This document shows, in pieces, positions 16,575 through 25,225 of a stretch of 36,202 nucleotides of DNA; the stretch's first letter is position 1, and each line of letters begins with the position of its first letter. Source of the stretch: HGM05232 sp036661515 (lineage in GTDB: Bacteria; Bacteroidota; Bacteroidia; Bacteroidales; Muribaculaceae). The DNA lies in the NCBI GenBank assembly GCA_036661515.1, contig JAVWYO010000007.1, positions 1 through 36,202 of the forward strand, in the 5' to 3' direction. The notes under the pieces were generated by a model. It searched no databases. It was not told where the DNA came from and was given only the letters and a program-made list of their open reading frames with translations. The translations under genes and the position numbers were made by a program.

Positions 16575-17243
16575 ATGGCAACTACTAACGATTTATTTAA
16601 ATACCTTAAACGGTTACAGGCAAATAACAATCGCGATTGGTTTCAAGAAAACAAATCGGAATATGACGAACTTCGCGCCATGTGGATATATGATGTGGAT
16701 AGGCTAATCAATAGAATGGCTGAATATGATAATACACTACGTGGAATTAAAGCGAAAGATTGCATATACCGCATATACCGCGACGTCAGATTTAGCAACG
16801 ACAAGACACCTTATAAGCCATATTTTTCTGCGGCAATATGCAGAGAAGGGCGTAAATGCACAGAATCGGCATATTATATTCATCTACAACCTGGCGAATC
16901 GGGGCTACATGGAGGCATCTGGTGTCCTGAGCCAAAATTACTTAACGCATTGCGACACTCAATAGATGACAATATCGAAGAATTTATAAATATAATACAA
17001 GATACCAATTTCAAGAATTTTTACACCTTAGCAGGAAACAGCCTAAAAACTATGCCAAAAGGATTCCCACGAGAGCATCAATATTCACAATATATACGCA
17101 TGAAGGAATTTCTACTTGAGCATTATTGTAGCGATGACTATTTCACGTCGGGCGATTGGATTGACCATGTAGCCAACGACTTTAAAATAATGCAACCATT
17201 TCACCAATTTATGAACTACACAGTTCAAGAAATGCAAGAATAA
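16575..17243 (+). CDS. DUF2461 (TIGR02453) family protein
   Basis: The 222 residues are a full-length member of the DUF2461/TIGR02453 family. The diagnostic opening is LFKYLKRLQANNNRDWFQEN. The core RDVRFSNDKTPYKPYFSAA (about 76-94) and the strand with the pattern YIHLQPGESGLHGGIW (about 101-116) follow. The biochemical role of the family is unknown. No signal peptide. It is the last gene of the ndh cluster; a weak hairpin (CACAC...GTGTG, 17246-17266) follows the stop without a T-run. Confidence 0.9.
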   Translation: MATTNDLFKYLKRLQANNNRDWFQENKSEYDELRAMWIYDVDRLINRMAEYDNTLRGIKAKDCIYRIYRDVRFSNDKTPYKPYFSAAICREGRKCTESAYYIHLQPGESGLHGGIWCPEPKLLNALRHSIDDNIEEFINIIQDTNFKNFYTLAGNSLKTMPKGFPREHQYSQYIRMKEFLLEHYCSDDYFTSGDWIDHVANDFKIMQPFHQFMNYTVQEMQE

Positions 17244-17327
17244 ATACACACTTTTGAACATTGTGTGCCAAAGGTTAAGGTACAGATAAAAAAGCGTAAA
17301 AAGTCCCTCTTATAAAAAATCTTTTCT

Positions 17328-17335
17328 TAATTTTG
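17328..17335 (+). promoter_or_regulatory. -7 box of the 2-oxoacid oxidoreductase operon
   Basis: TAATTTTG matches TAnnTTTG exactly; no clear TTG is seen at -33. The start near 17342 gives a leader of about 28 nt before the ferredoxin-subunit ATG. Confidence 0.5.
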
Positions 17336-17369
17336 CAATAGTAAGAAACAGAATAAAAATTCAAAAGCT

Positions 17370-17603
17370 ATGGCTAAAATTAGAGGCGCCGTTCTCATAA
17401 ACATAGAAAGATGTAAAGGTTGTGACCTTTGCGTTGTGGCATGCCCTACAAAAGTACTTGCACTACAACCCAAAGAAGTAAATAATCGTGGCTACCACTT
17501 TGCTTACATGTTTTCACCCGATGCTTGCATAGGGTGTCAAAGTTGCGCATTAGTTTGCCCCGATGCTTGTATTGAAGTTTACAAAATAAAGAGTGAAGAA
17601 TAA
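17370..17603 (+). CDS. korD: 2-oxoacid:ferredoxin oxidoreductase, delta (2x[4Fe-4S]) subunit
   Basis: The 77 residues form a small two-cluster ferredoxin. CKGCDLCVVACP and CIGCQSCALVCP each bind one 4Fe-4S cluster. It is the first gene of a delta-alpha-beta-gamma operon and carries electrons from the TPP site to free ferredoxin. The alpha subunit gene begins 18 nt downstream. The korD symbol is by analogy with 2-oxoglutarate oxidoreductases; the branched-chain (Vor) assignment is equally possible from sequence. Confidence 0.9.
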   Translation: MAKIRGAVLINIERCKGCDLCVVACPTKVLALQPKEVNNRGYHFAYMFSPDACIGCQSCALVCPDACIEVYKIKSEE

Positions 17604-17621
17604 TCAATCAACATATAATAT

Positions 17622-18707
17622 ATGAAAGAAGAAGTAAGGTTGATGAAAGGGAATGAGGCACTTGCTCACGCAGCAATTCGCTATGGTGCCGATGGCTATT
17701 TTGGCTACCCAATTACACCTCAATCAGAAGTATTAGAAACCCTAATGGAAGAAATGCCATGGGAAACGACCGGAATGGTTGTTCTTCAAGCCGAGAGTGA
17801 AGTGGCAGCTATTAATATGGTATATGCTGGTGCAGCATGTGGTAAAGCCGTGCTTACCTCATCATCAAGTCCTGGCATAAGTCTAAAACAAGAGGGAATC
17901 TCTTATATTGCAGCTGGAGAATTACCAGCACTCATTATAAATGTTATGCGTGGAGGTCCAGGACTTGGCACAATACACCCATCGCAAGCCGATTATTTTC
18001 AAGCTACTAAAGGTGGTGGGCATGGCGATTATCACCTTATCACACTTGCACCTGCATCTGTTCAAGAGATGTGCGACTTTGTAGGTCTTGGCTGGGATTT
18101 AGCATTCAAATATCGCACACCAGCCATAATATTAGCCGATGGCATTGTAGGGCAAATGATGGAAAAAGTGATTCTTCCAGCTGCTCGCCCACGTCGCACT
18201 GAAGCTGAAGTAAAAGAGCAATGTCCTTGGGCTACAACAGGGAAATCAGGAGGACGAAAACCTAATATCATTTCAACACTTGAACTCGACACAGCTCAAA
18301 TGGAACGCAACAATGAGCGCTTCCAACGCACATATCGTGAAATAGAAGCACATGAGGTACGCTACGAAGCTATTGATATTGAAGATTGTGATTATCTAAT
18401 TATTGCTTTTGGTTCAATCGCACGAATATGTCAGAAAAGTATCGAGTCGGCTCATTCTCATGGTGCCAAAATAGGTCTTATTCGTCCTATTACACTATGG
18501 CCTTTCCCTTCTGAAGCTATTGCAAAGGCTGCACAGAATGTGAAAGGAATACTTGTAGTAGAACTTAATGCAGGACAAATGATAGAAGATGTGAGACTTG
18601 CGGTTAACGGAAAAGTTGAAGTTAAACACTTTGGCCGTCTTGGAGGCATTGTTCCAAATCCCGATGAAGTACTTGAAGCTCTAAATCGTGAACTTATAAA
18701 TAAGTAA
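17622..18707 (+). CDS. korA: 2-oxoacid:ferredoxin oxidoreductase, alpha subunit (KorA/VorB-like)
   Basis: The 361 residues are the alpha subunit of a four-subunit 2-oxoacid:ferredoxin oxidoreductase. The N-terminal part (about 5-185) is the pyrimidine-binding TPP half, with the conserved GYFGYPITPQSEVLETL. The middle-to-C-terminal part (about 245-355) is the transketolase-C-like domain. Substrate is activated with the beta subunit on TPP, oxidatively decarboxylated with CoA, and yields acyl-CoA plus reduced ferredoxin. Bacteroides genes of this type are annotated either as 2-oxoglutarate (Kor) or 3-methyl-2-oxobutanoate (VorB) oxidoreductases, and the choice cannot be made from sequence alone. 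The beta gene follows after 12 nt. Confidence 0.9.
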   Translation: MKEEVRLMKGNEALAHAAIRYGADGYFGYPITPQSEVLETLMEEMPWETTGMVVLQAESEVAAINMVYAGAACGKAVLTSSSSPGISLKQEGISYIAAGELPALIINVMRGGPGLGTIHPSQADYFQATKGGGHGDYHLITLAPASVQEMCDFVGLGWDLAFKYRTPAIILADGIVGQMMEKVILPAARPRRTEAEVKEQCPWATTGKSGGRKPNIISTLELDTAQMERNNERFQRTYREIEAHEVRYEAIDIEDCDYLIIAFGSIARICQKSIESAHSHGAKIGLIRPITLWPFPSEAIAKAAQNVKGILVVELNAGQMIEDVRLAVNGKVEVKHFGRLGGIVPNPDEVLEALNRELINK

Positions 18708-18719
18708 AATAAGATTTCA

Positions 18720-19481
18720 ATGGATATAAATGATATAATAAAGCCCGAAAATTGCGTATATAAGAAGCCTACACTTATGAACGACAACCACATGCACTAT
18801 TGCCCTGGTTGCAGTCATGGAGTTGTACATAAACTTATTGCTGAACTCGTTGATGAAATGGGCATAGAAGAAAAGACAATAGGCGTAGCTCCCGTAGGGT
18901 GCGCTGTATTTGCATATAATTATGTTGACATTGATTGGATAGAAGCAGCTCACGGACGTGCTCCAGCAGTAGCAACAGCAATTAAGCGACTACAACCCGA
19001 TAAAGTAGTATTTACTTATCAAGGCGATGGCGACCTTGCCGCTATTGGAACCTGCGAATCAATTCATGCTGCAAACCGTGGTGAGAATATTGTAATAATA
19101 TTTATTAATAACGGGATTTATGGAATGACTGGCGGACAAATGGCTCCAACCACTCTTTTAGGCATGAAAACATCTACAACACCATATGGTCGTAGAGCCG
19201 ATTTGAATGGCTATCCACTTAAAATTTCGGATCTTATAGCACAGTTAGATGGTGCATGCTACGTCACACGTCAAAGTGTGCATACGCCAGCCGCCGTTCG
19301 CAAAGCTAAAGCTGCAATAAAAAAAGCTATTGAAAACAGCATGGCAAAAAAAGGGACATCACTTGTAGAAATTGTGAGTACATGTAGCTCGGGTTGGAAA
19401 TTAAGTCCAGTTCAAGCTAATGAATGGATGACAGAAAATATGTTTAAGAAATATCCACTTGGCGACCTAAAGAATATTTAG
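18720..19481 (+). CDS. korB: 2-oxoacid:ferredoxin oxidoreductase, beta (TPP-binding) subunit
   Basis: The 253 residues hold the pyrophosphate half of the TPP site. The motif runs from GDGD (102-105) to NN (130-131) and coordinates Mg and the diphosphate. The N-terminal YCPGCSHG (27-34) is the family's conserved Cys motif, and Cys61 follows in APVGCAVF. Length is normal for KorB/VorB. The gamma gene follows after only 4 nt. Together with the alpha, delta and gamma subunits it makes acyl-CoA and reduced ferredoxin anaerobically, or runs in the carboxylating direction for the reductive TCA steps. Confidence 0.92.
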   Translation: MDINDIIKPENCVYKKPTLMNDNHMHYCPGCSHGVVHKLIAELVDEMGIEEKTIGVAPVGCAVFAYNYVDIDWIEAAHGRAPAVATAIKRLQPDKVVFTYQGDGDLAAIGTCESIHAANRGENIVIIFINNGIYGMTGGQMAPTTLLGMKTSTTPYGRRADLNGYPLKISDLIAQLDGACYVTRQSVHTPAAVRKAKAAIKKAIENSMAKKGTSLVEIVSTCSSGWKLSPVQANEWMTENMFKKYPLGDLKNI

Positions 19482-19485
19482 CATT

Positions 19486-20022
19486 ATGAAAGAAGAAATA
19501 ATAATTGCCGGATTTGGCGGACAAGGAGTACTCTCAATGGGTAAAATCCTCGCATATTCAGGACTGATGGAAGACAAGGAAATAACATGGATGCCTTCTT
19601 ACGGACCAGAACAACGTGGTGGGACAGCCAACGTTACTGTAATTCTAAGTGACGATAAAATAAGTTCTCCCATTCTCGATTCATTTGATACAGCCGTTGT
19701 ATTAAATCAACAAAGTCTCGATAAATTTGAATCAAAAGTAAAGCCAGGAGGAGTATTAATATATGACAGCTATGGCATTCACACGCCACCAAAGCGTAGC
19801 GATATTACAATTTATCGTGTTGATGCAATGGAAGCGACTTTTGATATGAACAATGCTAAATCATATAACATGATTATTCTTGGAGCTCTTCTTAAAGTGA
19901 GGCCAATGGTGAAGATAGAAAGCGTTCTAAAAGGTCTAAAGAAGACTCTCCCAGAACGTCATCATCACCTCATTCCACTAAATGAACAAGCGTTGGAAAA
20001 AGGAATGTCGCTGATAAAATAG
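19486..20022 (+). CDS. korC: 2-oxoacid:ferredoxin oxidoreductase, gamma subunit
   Basis: The 178 residues match the gamma subunit family (pyruvate ferredoxin/flavodoxin oxidoreductase domain). The opening is IIIAGFGGQGVLSMGKILA, with the conserved SYGPEQRGGTANVTV at about 38-52. The subunit helps bind CoA. It is the last gene of the operon, followed 18 nt later by a perfect 15-bp terminator hairpin. Confidence 0.92.
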   Translation: MKEEIIIAGFGGQGVLSMGKILAYSGLMEDKEITWMPSYGPEQRGGTANVTVILSDDKISSPILDSFDTAVVLNQQSLDKFESKVKPGGVLIYDSYGIHTPPKRSDITIYRVDAMEATFDMNNAKSYNMIILGALLKVRPMVKIESVLKGLKKTLPERHHHLIPLNEQALEKGMSLIK

Positions 20023-20040
20023 ATAAATCACTTTACAAAA

Positions 20041-20077
20041 AATATGCTATTCAAAGGTTTGAATAGCATATTTTTTT
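20041..20077 (+). terminator. Rho-independent terminator of the kor operon
   Basis: AATATGCTATTCAAA (20041-20055) pairs perfectly with TTTGAATAGCATATT (20058-20072), followed by further T residues to 20077. The A-tract ahead of the stem makes it possibly bidirectional. Confidence 0.9.
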
Positions 20078-20094
20078 CGTCCAATTCTATACAT

Positions 20095-20129
20095 TAAAAA
20101 AGCACCTGCTCAAAAAGAACAGGTGCTTT
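20095..20129 (-). terminator. Rho-independent terminator of ompA
   Basis: Read on the minus strand, AAAGCACCTG (20129-20120) pairs with CAGGTGCTTT (20108-20099) and runs into a T tract (20101-20095). It lies 26 nt beyond the ompA stop, back to back with the kor terminator. Confidence 0.9.
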
Positions 20130-20154
20130 AAATATTTGTTATTAGAAACTTAAA

Positions 20155-21351
20155 TTATTCAGCTTCTAAAATTGTTACTGCACGGTCAAGATTAGCACAT
20201 GGTTTGCCATAAGAAGTAAGATTACCAGAACCTTGATTAACTGTGATTTGGTCTTTCTTAACGCCATTCTTCATAAGAAGTTTAACAATAGCATTAGCAC
20301 GGTTAGCACGAATATTGTCATTAACCTTAGCTGTTCCAGTGTAGCTATCAGCCCAACCAGTTACAACATATTTCTTATCAGTTTGCTTCATTGCACGAGC
20401 TGCAGCTCTAACGATTGCAGCGTTAGCACCTGAAAGCTTAGAAGAACCAATAGGGAAATAAACTGTAGCTAAAGAATTGTTTGAAACGACTTGAGCAACC
20501 TCAGTTGTAGGACGATTCAAAGCTGCTTTTAGTTGAGATTCTAAAGAAGAAATTCTTCCATCAGCTGCTTGTAAACGAGCTACAAGAGCATCTCCTTCAG
20601 CATCTGAATATTTTGATACAACTTCTGGCATAACAGTAACTTCTGGTTGACTCCAAGTGCGTTTTTTGAACTTGTAAGCAAAACCAGCCATAACTGTTCC
20701 ATAACCATTAAATCTCTTGTAACCAGGTCCATCAGCTTCAGCTTGAGCAAGATCTACACGAAGGTCAAGTAAGAAATCAACTTGTTTTGAAAGAGCAAAT
20801 GTGTTTAGTAAACCTACACGAGCACCAAAGTTAGAACTTACTCTACCCCATTTGTCATTACCTTTTGCACCTTTTACAAGCGCAAAATGAGCGTCGAAAC
20901 CAGCGTAAACAACAGCGTTATAAACGCGACCAGGGTGATAACCACACCACCAGTTAGTTACATTTACTAATACATCAGCTGCAGGACCTACTTGCCAGAA
21001 CTTTTGTTCAAACATGTTTCCGTTAGCTGTATTAGTCATTCCAATACCATGTTCTGTTAAGCCCTTAGCCTTGTAAACATCAGCTCCAAGACGAAGACCG
21101 ATGATAGGAGAGAACCATTTACCTACTGATAGATTGAATGATGGTGTAATACGTTTCCCAAACTTCAAATTCTTATCACCGTGGCTAAAGAATACTCCAG
21201 CACCAGCCTCAGCAGAGATGAACCAATTATCTTGAAATCTGTTTAATAGGTATCCTTGTGAAGGATCCTGAACTTTCGCAACCTCTTGTGCATTCACAGA
21301 AGGTGCCATAATCATTGCGCATAAAAATGCTACTAATGTAATCTTTTTCAT
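20155..21351 (-). CDS. OmpA-family outer-membrane protein
   Basis: The 398 residues start with a Sec signal peptide (about 1-21, NAQ before E). An eight-stranded beta-barrel-like domain follows (about 35-235), then a coiled linker (GDALVARLQAADGRISSLESQ, about 250-275). The C-terminal OmpA/peptidoglycan-binding domain (about 290-398) carries the family pattern VVTGWADSYTGTAKVNDNIR...RANAIVKLL, where the Asp and Arg contact diaminopimelate. This is a major outer-membrane anchor protein of Bacteroidota. Alanine-rich, well-optimised codons and a consensus promoter suggest very high expression. Monocistronic. Confidence 0.93.
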   Translation of the reverse strand: MKKITLVAFLCAMIMAPSVNAQEVAKVQDPSQGYLLNRFQDNWFISAEAGAGVFFSHGDKNLKFGKRITPSFNLSVGKWFSPIIGLRLGADVYKAKGLTEHGIGMTNTANGNMFEQKFWQVGPAADVLVNVTNWWCGYHPGRVYNAVVYAGFDAHFALVKGAKGNDKWGRVSSNFGARVGLLNTFALSKQVDFLLDLRVDLAQAEADGPGYKRFNGYGTVMAGFAYKFKKRTWSQPEVTVMPEVVSKYSDAEGDALVARLQAADGRISSLESQLKAALNRPTTEVAQVVSNNSLATVYFPIGSSKLSGANAAIVRAAARAMKQTDKKYVVTGWADSYTGTAKVNDNIRANRANAIVKLLMKNGVKKDQITVNQGSGNLTSYGKPCANLDRAVTILEAE

Positions 21352-21419
21352 AGACTTAAAAATTACTTGTTTATTAACTATTTAATATCCCTTAATCTTA
21401 ATTTTTATTTAATACGGGA

Positions 21420-21448
21420 CAAATATAGGTATTTTTTTTCATTAACAA
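21420..21448 (-). promoter_or_regulatory. promoter of ompA
   Basis: Minus-strand TTG at 21448-21446, an 18-nt spacer and a perfect -7 box TATATTTG at 21427-21420. The predicted start near 21413 gives a ~62-nt, very AT-rich leader. Confidence 0.75.
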
Positions 21449-21522
21449 TAAAAAACTAAAAAAAATATTGCTGTTTTTGTCGTTTTCGTCAATTTTCACC
21501 TATAAATTCCACAAAAAATGAA

Positions 21523-23553
21523 TTATTGTACAATCTTGAGTATCTCTTGTGCGATATTTTCTGGGGTAAATCCAAATTTATCCTCAAGAACTTTATATGG
21601 TGCCGACTCTCCAAAATGATTAAGACCATATACGTAAGCATCGCTCCCCACTACATTTCTAAGCGTAGATGGTAGTCCAGCAGTAAGTCCAAACTTTGGC
21701 ACTTCCATAGGAATTACAGAATCTCTATAATCTTTGGGTTGAGATAGGAATAATCCTATTGATGGAACAGAAACTATTTGAGCATTAATTCCTTTACTCT
21801 TAATTATTGTGGCTGCATCGCATAGCGTTGCTACTTCTGAGCCATTTCCGACAAGAATAATATCAGGATTATCAGCTTTTACAATGATATATCCTCCTTT
21901 TTCTGCTTGAAGAGCATCTTTATATCTATCACCGCTTTGCGATGGTATGTCATTAACATTTTGACGCGAAAGGATTAGCCCTGTGGGTGTATCTTTATTT
22001 TCCATTGCCATTTTCCATGCGACTGAAGTCTCGGCGCTATCAGCTGGGCGAATAACGAGCATACTGCTTTTGCCTGAATGATTTTTCAATTCTTCCAAAA
22101 GTCTTATTTGTGCTTCTTGCTCTACTGGTTCATGAGTAGGACCATCTTCACCAACGCGGAAAGCGTCATGCGTCCATATGAATTTAACTGGTAATTGCAT
22201 AAGAGCCGACATTCTTATTGCAGGCTTCATATAATCGGAGAATACAAAGAAAGTTCCACAAGCAGCAATCATGCCACCATGAAGTACTATTCCATTCATT
22301 ATTGCTGCCATAGTCAATTCGGCTACTCCAGCATGCAAGAAAGCGCCACTAAAATCGCCATTAGCCAAAGCGTGTGTTTTTTTCAGGAAAGCATCGGTCT
22401 TATCACTATTTGCAAGGTCGGCCGATGATACTATCATATTTTTCACCTTTTCGCCGAGCACCGAAAGCACATCGGCTGAAGCGGTACGAGTTGCCACGTT
22501 TGCTTTATGAGCAATTGCGGAATAATCGACATCTGTAATTTTGCCAGAAATAAAATTTTCTAATTGTATTGCCAATTCTGGATTAGCCTTTGCCCAAATG
22601 GCATGAGCCGATTTTCGCTGTGCAACAATCGTTTCAAGTTCTTTATTTCTATTATTATATTGTGTCGCTACATCTTCAAATATATTCCACGCGTTCTCAG
22701 GATTTCCTCCAAGATTTGCAACTGTCTTCTCAAAAGATGCTCCAGCAGCACTAATTGGCTGTCCATGAGTGCTACATTTCCCTTCAAAATTAGCGCCATC
22801 GGGTGTAACGCAACCACGTCCCATTATTGTTTTGCCAATAATGATTGTTGGGCGCACTTTTTCAGTTATTGCTATTTCTAATGCTTTAGATATTTCACAA
22901 GCGTTAGTTCCATCTATTTCTATTACATTCCAATTCCATGCACGATATTTAGCTGCCGTATCTTCACCTGTAACGGCATCGACATCGGTAGAAAGCTGTA
23001 CATCATTGCTATCGTAAAACATTATTAGATTATGTAAACCAAGATAGCCAGCAATTCGTCCAGCGCCTTGCGATATCTCCTCTTGAATACCACCGTCGGA
23101 GATAAATGCGTAGGTTTTATGAGCTATCGTTTCTCCAAATCGAGCAACGAGAAATCGTTCAGCAATTGCAGCACCAACTGCCATTGTGTGCCCCTGCCCA
23201 AGAGGGCCAGAAGTGTTTTCTATTCCTCTACTATGATTCACTTCGGGGTGACCTGGTGTTACACTCCCCCATTGACGGAATTGTTGCAATTCATCAATAG
23301 TATATTTTCCAGTAAGAGCTAAAACGCTATATAGCATCGGAGACATGTGACCTGGATCTAAAAAGAATCGGTCACGAGCAAACCATGTAGAATCCTTTGG
23401 GTCGGTTATCAGATACTTTGAATATAAAACATTTACAAAGTCTGCGCCACCCATCGCGCCACCAGGATGCCCCGATTTTGCTTTTTCAACCATAGCTGCT
23501 GCTAATATCCGTATATTATTAGCGCCTCTATCTAAAATATTATCTGTCATCAT
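21523..23553 (-). CDS. tkt: transketolase
   Basis: The 676 residues form a complete bacterial transketolase; two adjacent ATGs (23553, 23550) are possible starts. The TPP/Mg motif includes AFISDGGIQEEISQ and DSNDVQLS (about 148-190), and the N-terminal SGHPGGAMG (27-35) carries the catalytic-pocket His. The Pyr domain (about 370-535) has the DGPTHEPVEQ motif, and the C-terminal domain follows. It moves two-carbon units between sugar phosphates in the non-oxidative pentose phosphate pathway, linking hexose breakdown to ribose and aromatic precursors. It has its own -7 box, placed unusually inside a 17-bp inverted repeat. Confidence 0.95.
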   Translation of the reverse strand: MMTDNILDRGANNIRILAAAMVEKAKSGHPGGAMGGADFVNVLYSKYLITDPKDSTWFARDRFFLDPGHMSPMLYSVLALTGKYTIDELQQFRQWGSVTPGHPEVNHSRGIENTSGPLGQGHTMAVGAAIAERFLVARFGETIAHKTYAFISDGGIQEEISQGAGRIAGYLGLHNLIMFYDSNDVQLSTDVDAVTGEDTAAKYRAWNWNVIEIDGTNACEISKALEIAITEKVRPTIIIGKTIMGRGCVTPDGANFEGKCSTHGQPISAAGASFEKTVANLGGNPENAWNIFEDVATQYNNRNKELETIVAQRKSAHAIWAKANPELAIQLENFISGKITDVDYSAIAHKANVATRTASADVLSVLGEKVKNMIVSSADLANSDKTDAFLKKTHALANGDFSGAFLHAGVAELTMAAIMNGIVLHGGMIAACGTFFVFSDYMKPAIRMSALMQLPVKFIWTHDAFRVGEDGPTHEPVEQEAQIRLLEELKNHSGKSSMLVIRPADSAETSVAWKMAMENKDTPTGLILSRQNVNDIPSQSGDRYKDALQAEKGGYIIVKADNPDIILVGNGSEVATLCDAATIIKSKGINAQIVSVPSIGLFLSQPKDYRDSVIPMEVPKFGLTAGLPSTLRNVVGSDAYVYGLNHFGESAPYKVLEDKFGFTPENIAQEILKIVQ

Positions 23554-23566
23554 TATATAATAGAAT

Positions 23567-23616
23567 AAAAAAATTCACGTTCATAATTGTGCAAATATAA
23601 CAATTATGAACGTGAA
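23567..23616 (-). terminator. terminator-like 17-bp inverted repeat enclosing the tkt -7 box
   Basis: Arms 23574-23590 and 23600-23616 are perfectly complementary over 17 bp around a 9-nt loop. On the minus strand the stem is followed by seven T (23573-23567), the layout of a Rho-independent terminator for the sugar-transporter gene upstream. The loop contains TATATTTG (23599-23592), a perfect Bacteroidota -7 box for tkt. An operator role is an alternative reading. Confidence 0.7.
23592..23599 (-). promoter_or_regulatory. -7 box of transketolase gene, in hairpin loop
   Basis: TATATTTG on the minus strand matches the consensus. No TTG is found at the -33 position, which falls at the edge of the outer arm. 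The start would lie near 23585, with ~32 nt to the ATG. Confidence 0.5.
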
Positions 23617-23686
23617 AATTAAATTAAACTCGATATTTAGTCTAAAAAAATACTTAGAAACTGTTTTGATTTCTTACAGATAATTT

Positions 23687-23737
23687 TTATAACTTACTTC
23701 CGAACTCTTTTTGGTGATTTTTGGTCACTTTCGGCAT
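23687..23737 (-). CDS. possible 16-residue microprotein (uncertain)
   Basis: A minus-strand frame ATG(23737)...TAA(23687) would give MPKVTKNHQKEFGSKL, a basic peptide. It sits alone between the sugar transporter stop and the tkt promoter hairpin, and has a higher GC content than its AT-rich surroundings. I do not recognise it. It may instead be a fragment of a dispersed repeat. Confidence 0.2.
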   Translation of the reverse strand: MPKVTKNHQKEFGSKL

Positions 23738-23793
23738 CGTCTCTGAAAATAGCCTCAAAATTCATCGGAAACAAATCACAACAATTTCTTATA

Positions 23794-25101
23794 TTACTTA
23801 TTTAGAACAGCTTTCTTTCCACCGAATATTGCATACAGCAATATATAACCTACAGCAACAAGAAGAACTCCATAGCTTGCTAAATAGCCAAACATATCTG
23901 CTACCACGCCTTGTATAAGAGGAAGAACTCCTCCACCACACACCATTACCATGAAGATACCAGAAGCAACGGCAGTATATTTTCCTAAACCTTCAGTTGC
24001 TATATTAAAGATACCACCCCACATTACAGATGTGCATAATCCACAAAGGACAAAGAATAACACGTTAAGAGGAATGTTATAGCCAAATATTTCAATATTG
24101 TTAGTTGGCAATACCATACCTAATGTTAAAAACAAAATACATGTTCCAGCCACTGCAATTAACATTGTTTTACTTGATACAGAACCGCCAATAGAACCGC
24201 CAATAAGACGACCTACAAGCATTAACATCCAATAAAAGCCAACAATAGTTCCGCTAATTACAGGTTCCATTCCAAATCCTTCTACCAATTTAGTTCTTGC
24301 GATATCTTCCGTGGTTAAATAAAGATTTAGAATATTGGCAATCCCCACTTCAATTCCTACATAAAGGAATATTGCAATTATACCTCCTACAAATTGTGGA
24401 TACTTAAATGCTCCTCGCATAGAAACTTTTTCTTTTTCATTACCTTTAGCTATTTCTTCAAGAATAGGCTCTGGGAGTTTAGCTAAAAATAATACTATAA
24501 ATGCAATAGCAAAGATTGCCATAGCAATATAAAGAGCCACACGTGCATCAACGAGATCGGCTTCCTGCACCTCACCACCTATTAAATAGCCCACAAGGAT
24601 AGGAACAATTGTTGCCGCAAGTGAATTTGTAGCGCCACCAAACTGAAGAAGTTGATTTCCCTTTTTACCTCCGCCACCAAGTGTGTTGAGCATAGGATTT
24701 ACAACTGTGTTTAGAGTACACATTGAGAATCCTGCGATAAATGCACCACTTATATATAGCGCATAAATCAAAGAGTCATTTCCAGCTTCTTCGGCAGGAT
24801 TAGGTATACTTGAGCCAAACATTAATGCGACTCCTGTAAGCCCGATAAGAACAGCTGTTAATGCTGTGATACGATAGCCTTTCTTTTGAAGTAACAATCC
24901 TGCAGGAACTCCCATAAAAGCATAAGCTATAAAATTAGCAAAATTACCCAGTTGCGACTCAAAGTCACTTAATTGAAACTGAGCTTTCACTATAACTCCA
25001 AATGGATTTTGCAATCCGGTTACAAACGAAATCATGGCAAATAGCGCAAACATTATTATGATTGGCAACACATGATTATTACTTCTTTCATTCTGTTTCA
25101 T
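23794..25101 (-). CDS. FucP/GluP-like sugar:H+ symporter (MFS)
   Basis: The 435 residues show about twelve hydrophobic helices and the opening PIIIMFALFAMISFVTGLQNP typical of the FHS subfamily of MFS (fucose, glucose/galactose permeases). Helix 4-5 carries GFSMCTLNTVVNPMLNTL, the conserved Asn/Pro motif of this subfamily. It should import a hexose with protons. The specific sugar is not predictable. Its position directly upstream of transketolase, in the same orientation, suggests a shared role in sugar catabolism, although the terminator-like hairpin between them argues for separate transcripts. The usual -7 box is imperfect here (TATATTTA upstream). Confidence 0.85.
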   Translation of the reverse strand: MKQNERSNNHVLPIIIMFALFAMISFVTGLQNPFGVIVKAQFQLSDFESQLGNFANFIAYAFMGVPAGLLLQKKGYRITALTAVLIGLTGVALMFGSSIPNPAEEAGNDSLIYALYISGAFIAGFSMCTLNTVVNPMLNTLGGGGKKGNQLLQFGGATNSLAATIVPILVGYLIGGEVQEADLVDARVALYIAMAIFAIAFIVLFLAKLPEPILEEIAKGNEKEKVSMRGAFKYPQFVGGIIAIFLYVGIEVGIANILNLYLTTEDIARTKLVEGFGMEPVISGTIVGFYWMLMLVGRLIGGSIGGSVSSKTMLIAVAGTCILFLTLGMVLPTNNIEIFGYNIPLNVLFFVLCGLCTSVMWGGIFNIATEGLGKYTAVASGIFMVMVCGGGVLPLIQGVVADMFGYLASYGVLLVAVGYILLYAIFGGKKAVLNK

Positions 25102-25225
25102 TGTGAATGTGGTATGAAGATTAATATTATATGGTTATTATTAGCACTTTAATTAAACATTTTCTAAATCGAGTGTAAATATAGTAAATTTCTTTAGTAA
25201 TAGCTTTCCTCTGAGAAAAAAACTA

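Noticed and set aside
17246..17266. Terminator after the DUF2461 gene
   Set aside because: Only a 5-bp CACAC/GTGTG stem without a T-run follows the stop.
23574..23616. Invertible promoter (phase variation) flanked by inverted repeats
   Set aside because: The repeats flank only 9 nt, too little for a Bacteroides-type invertible segment, and no invertase gene is adjacent.
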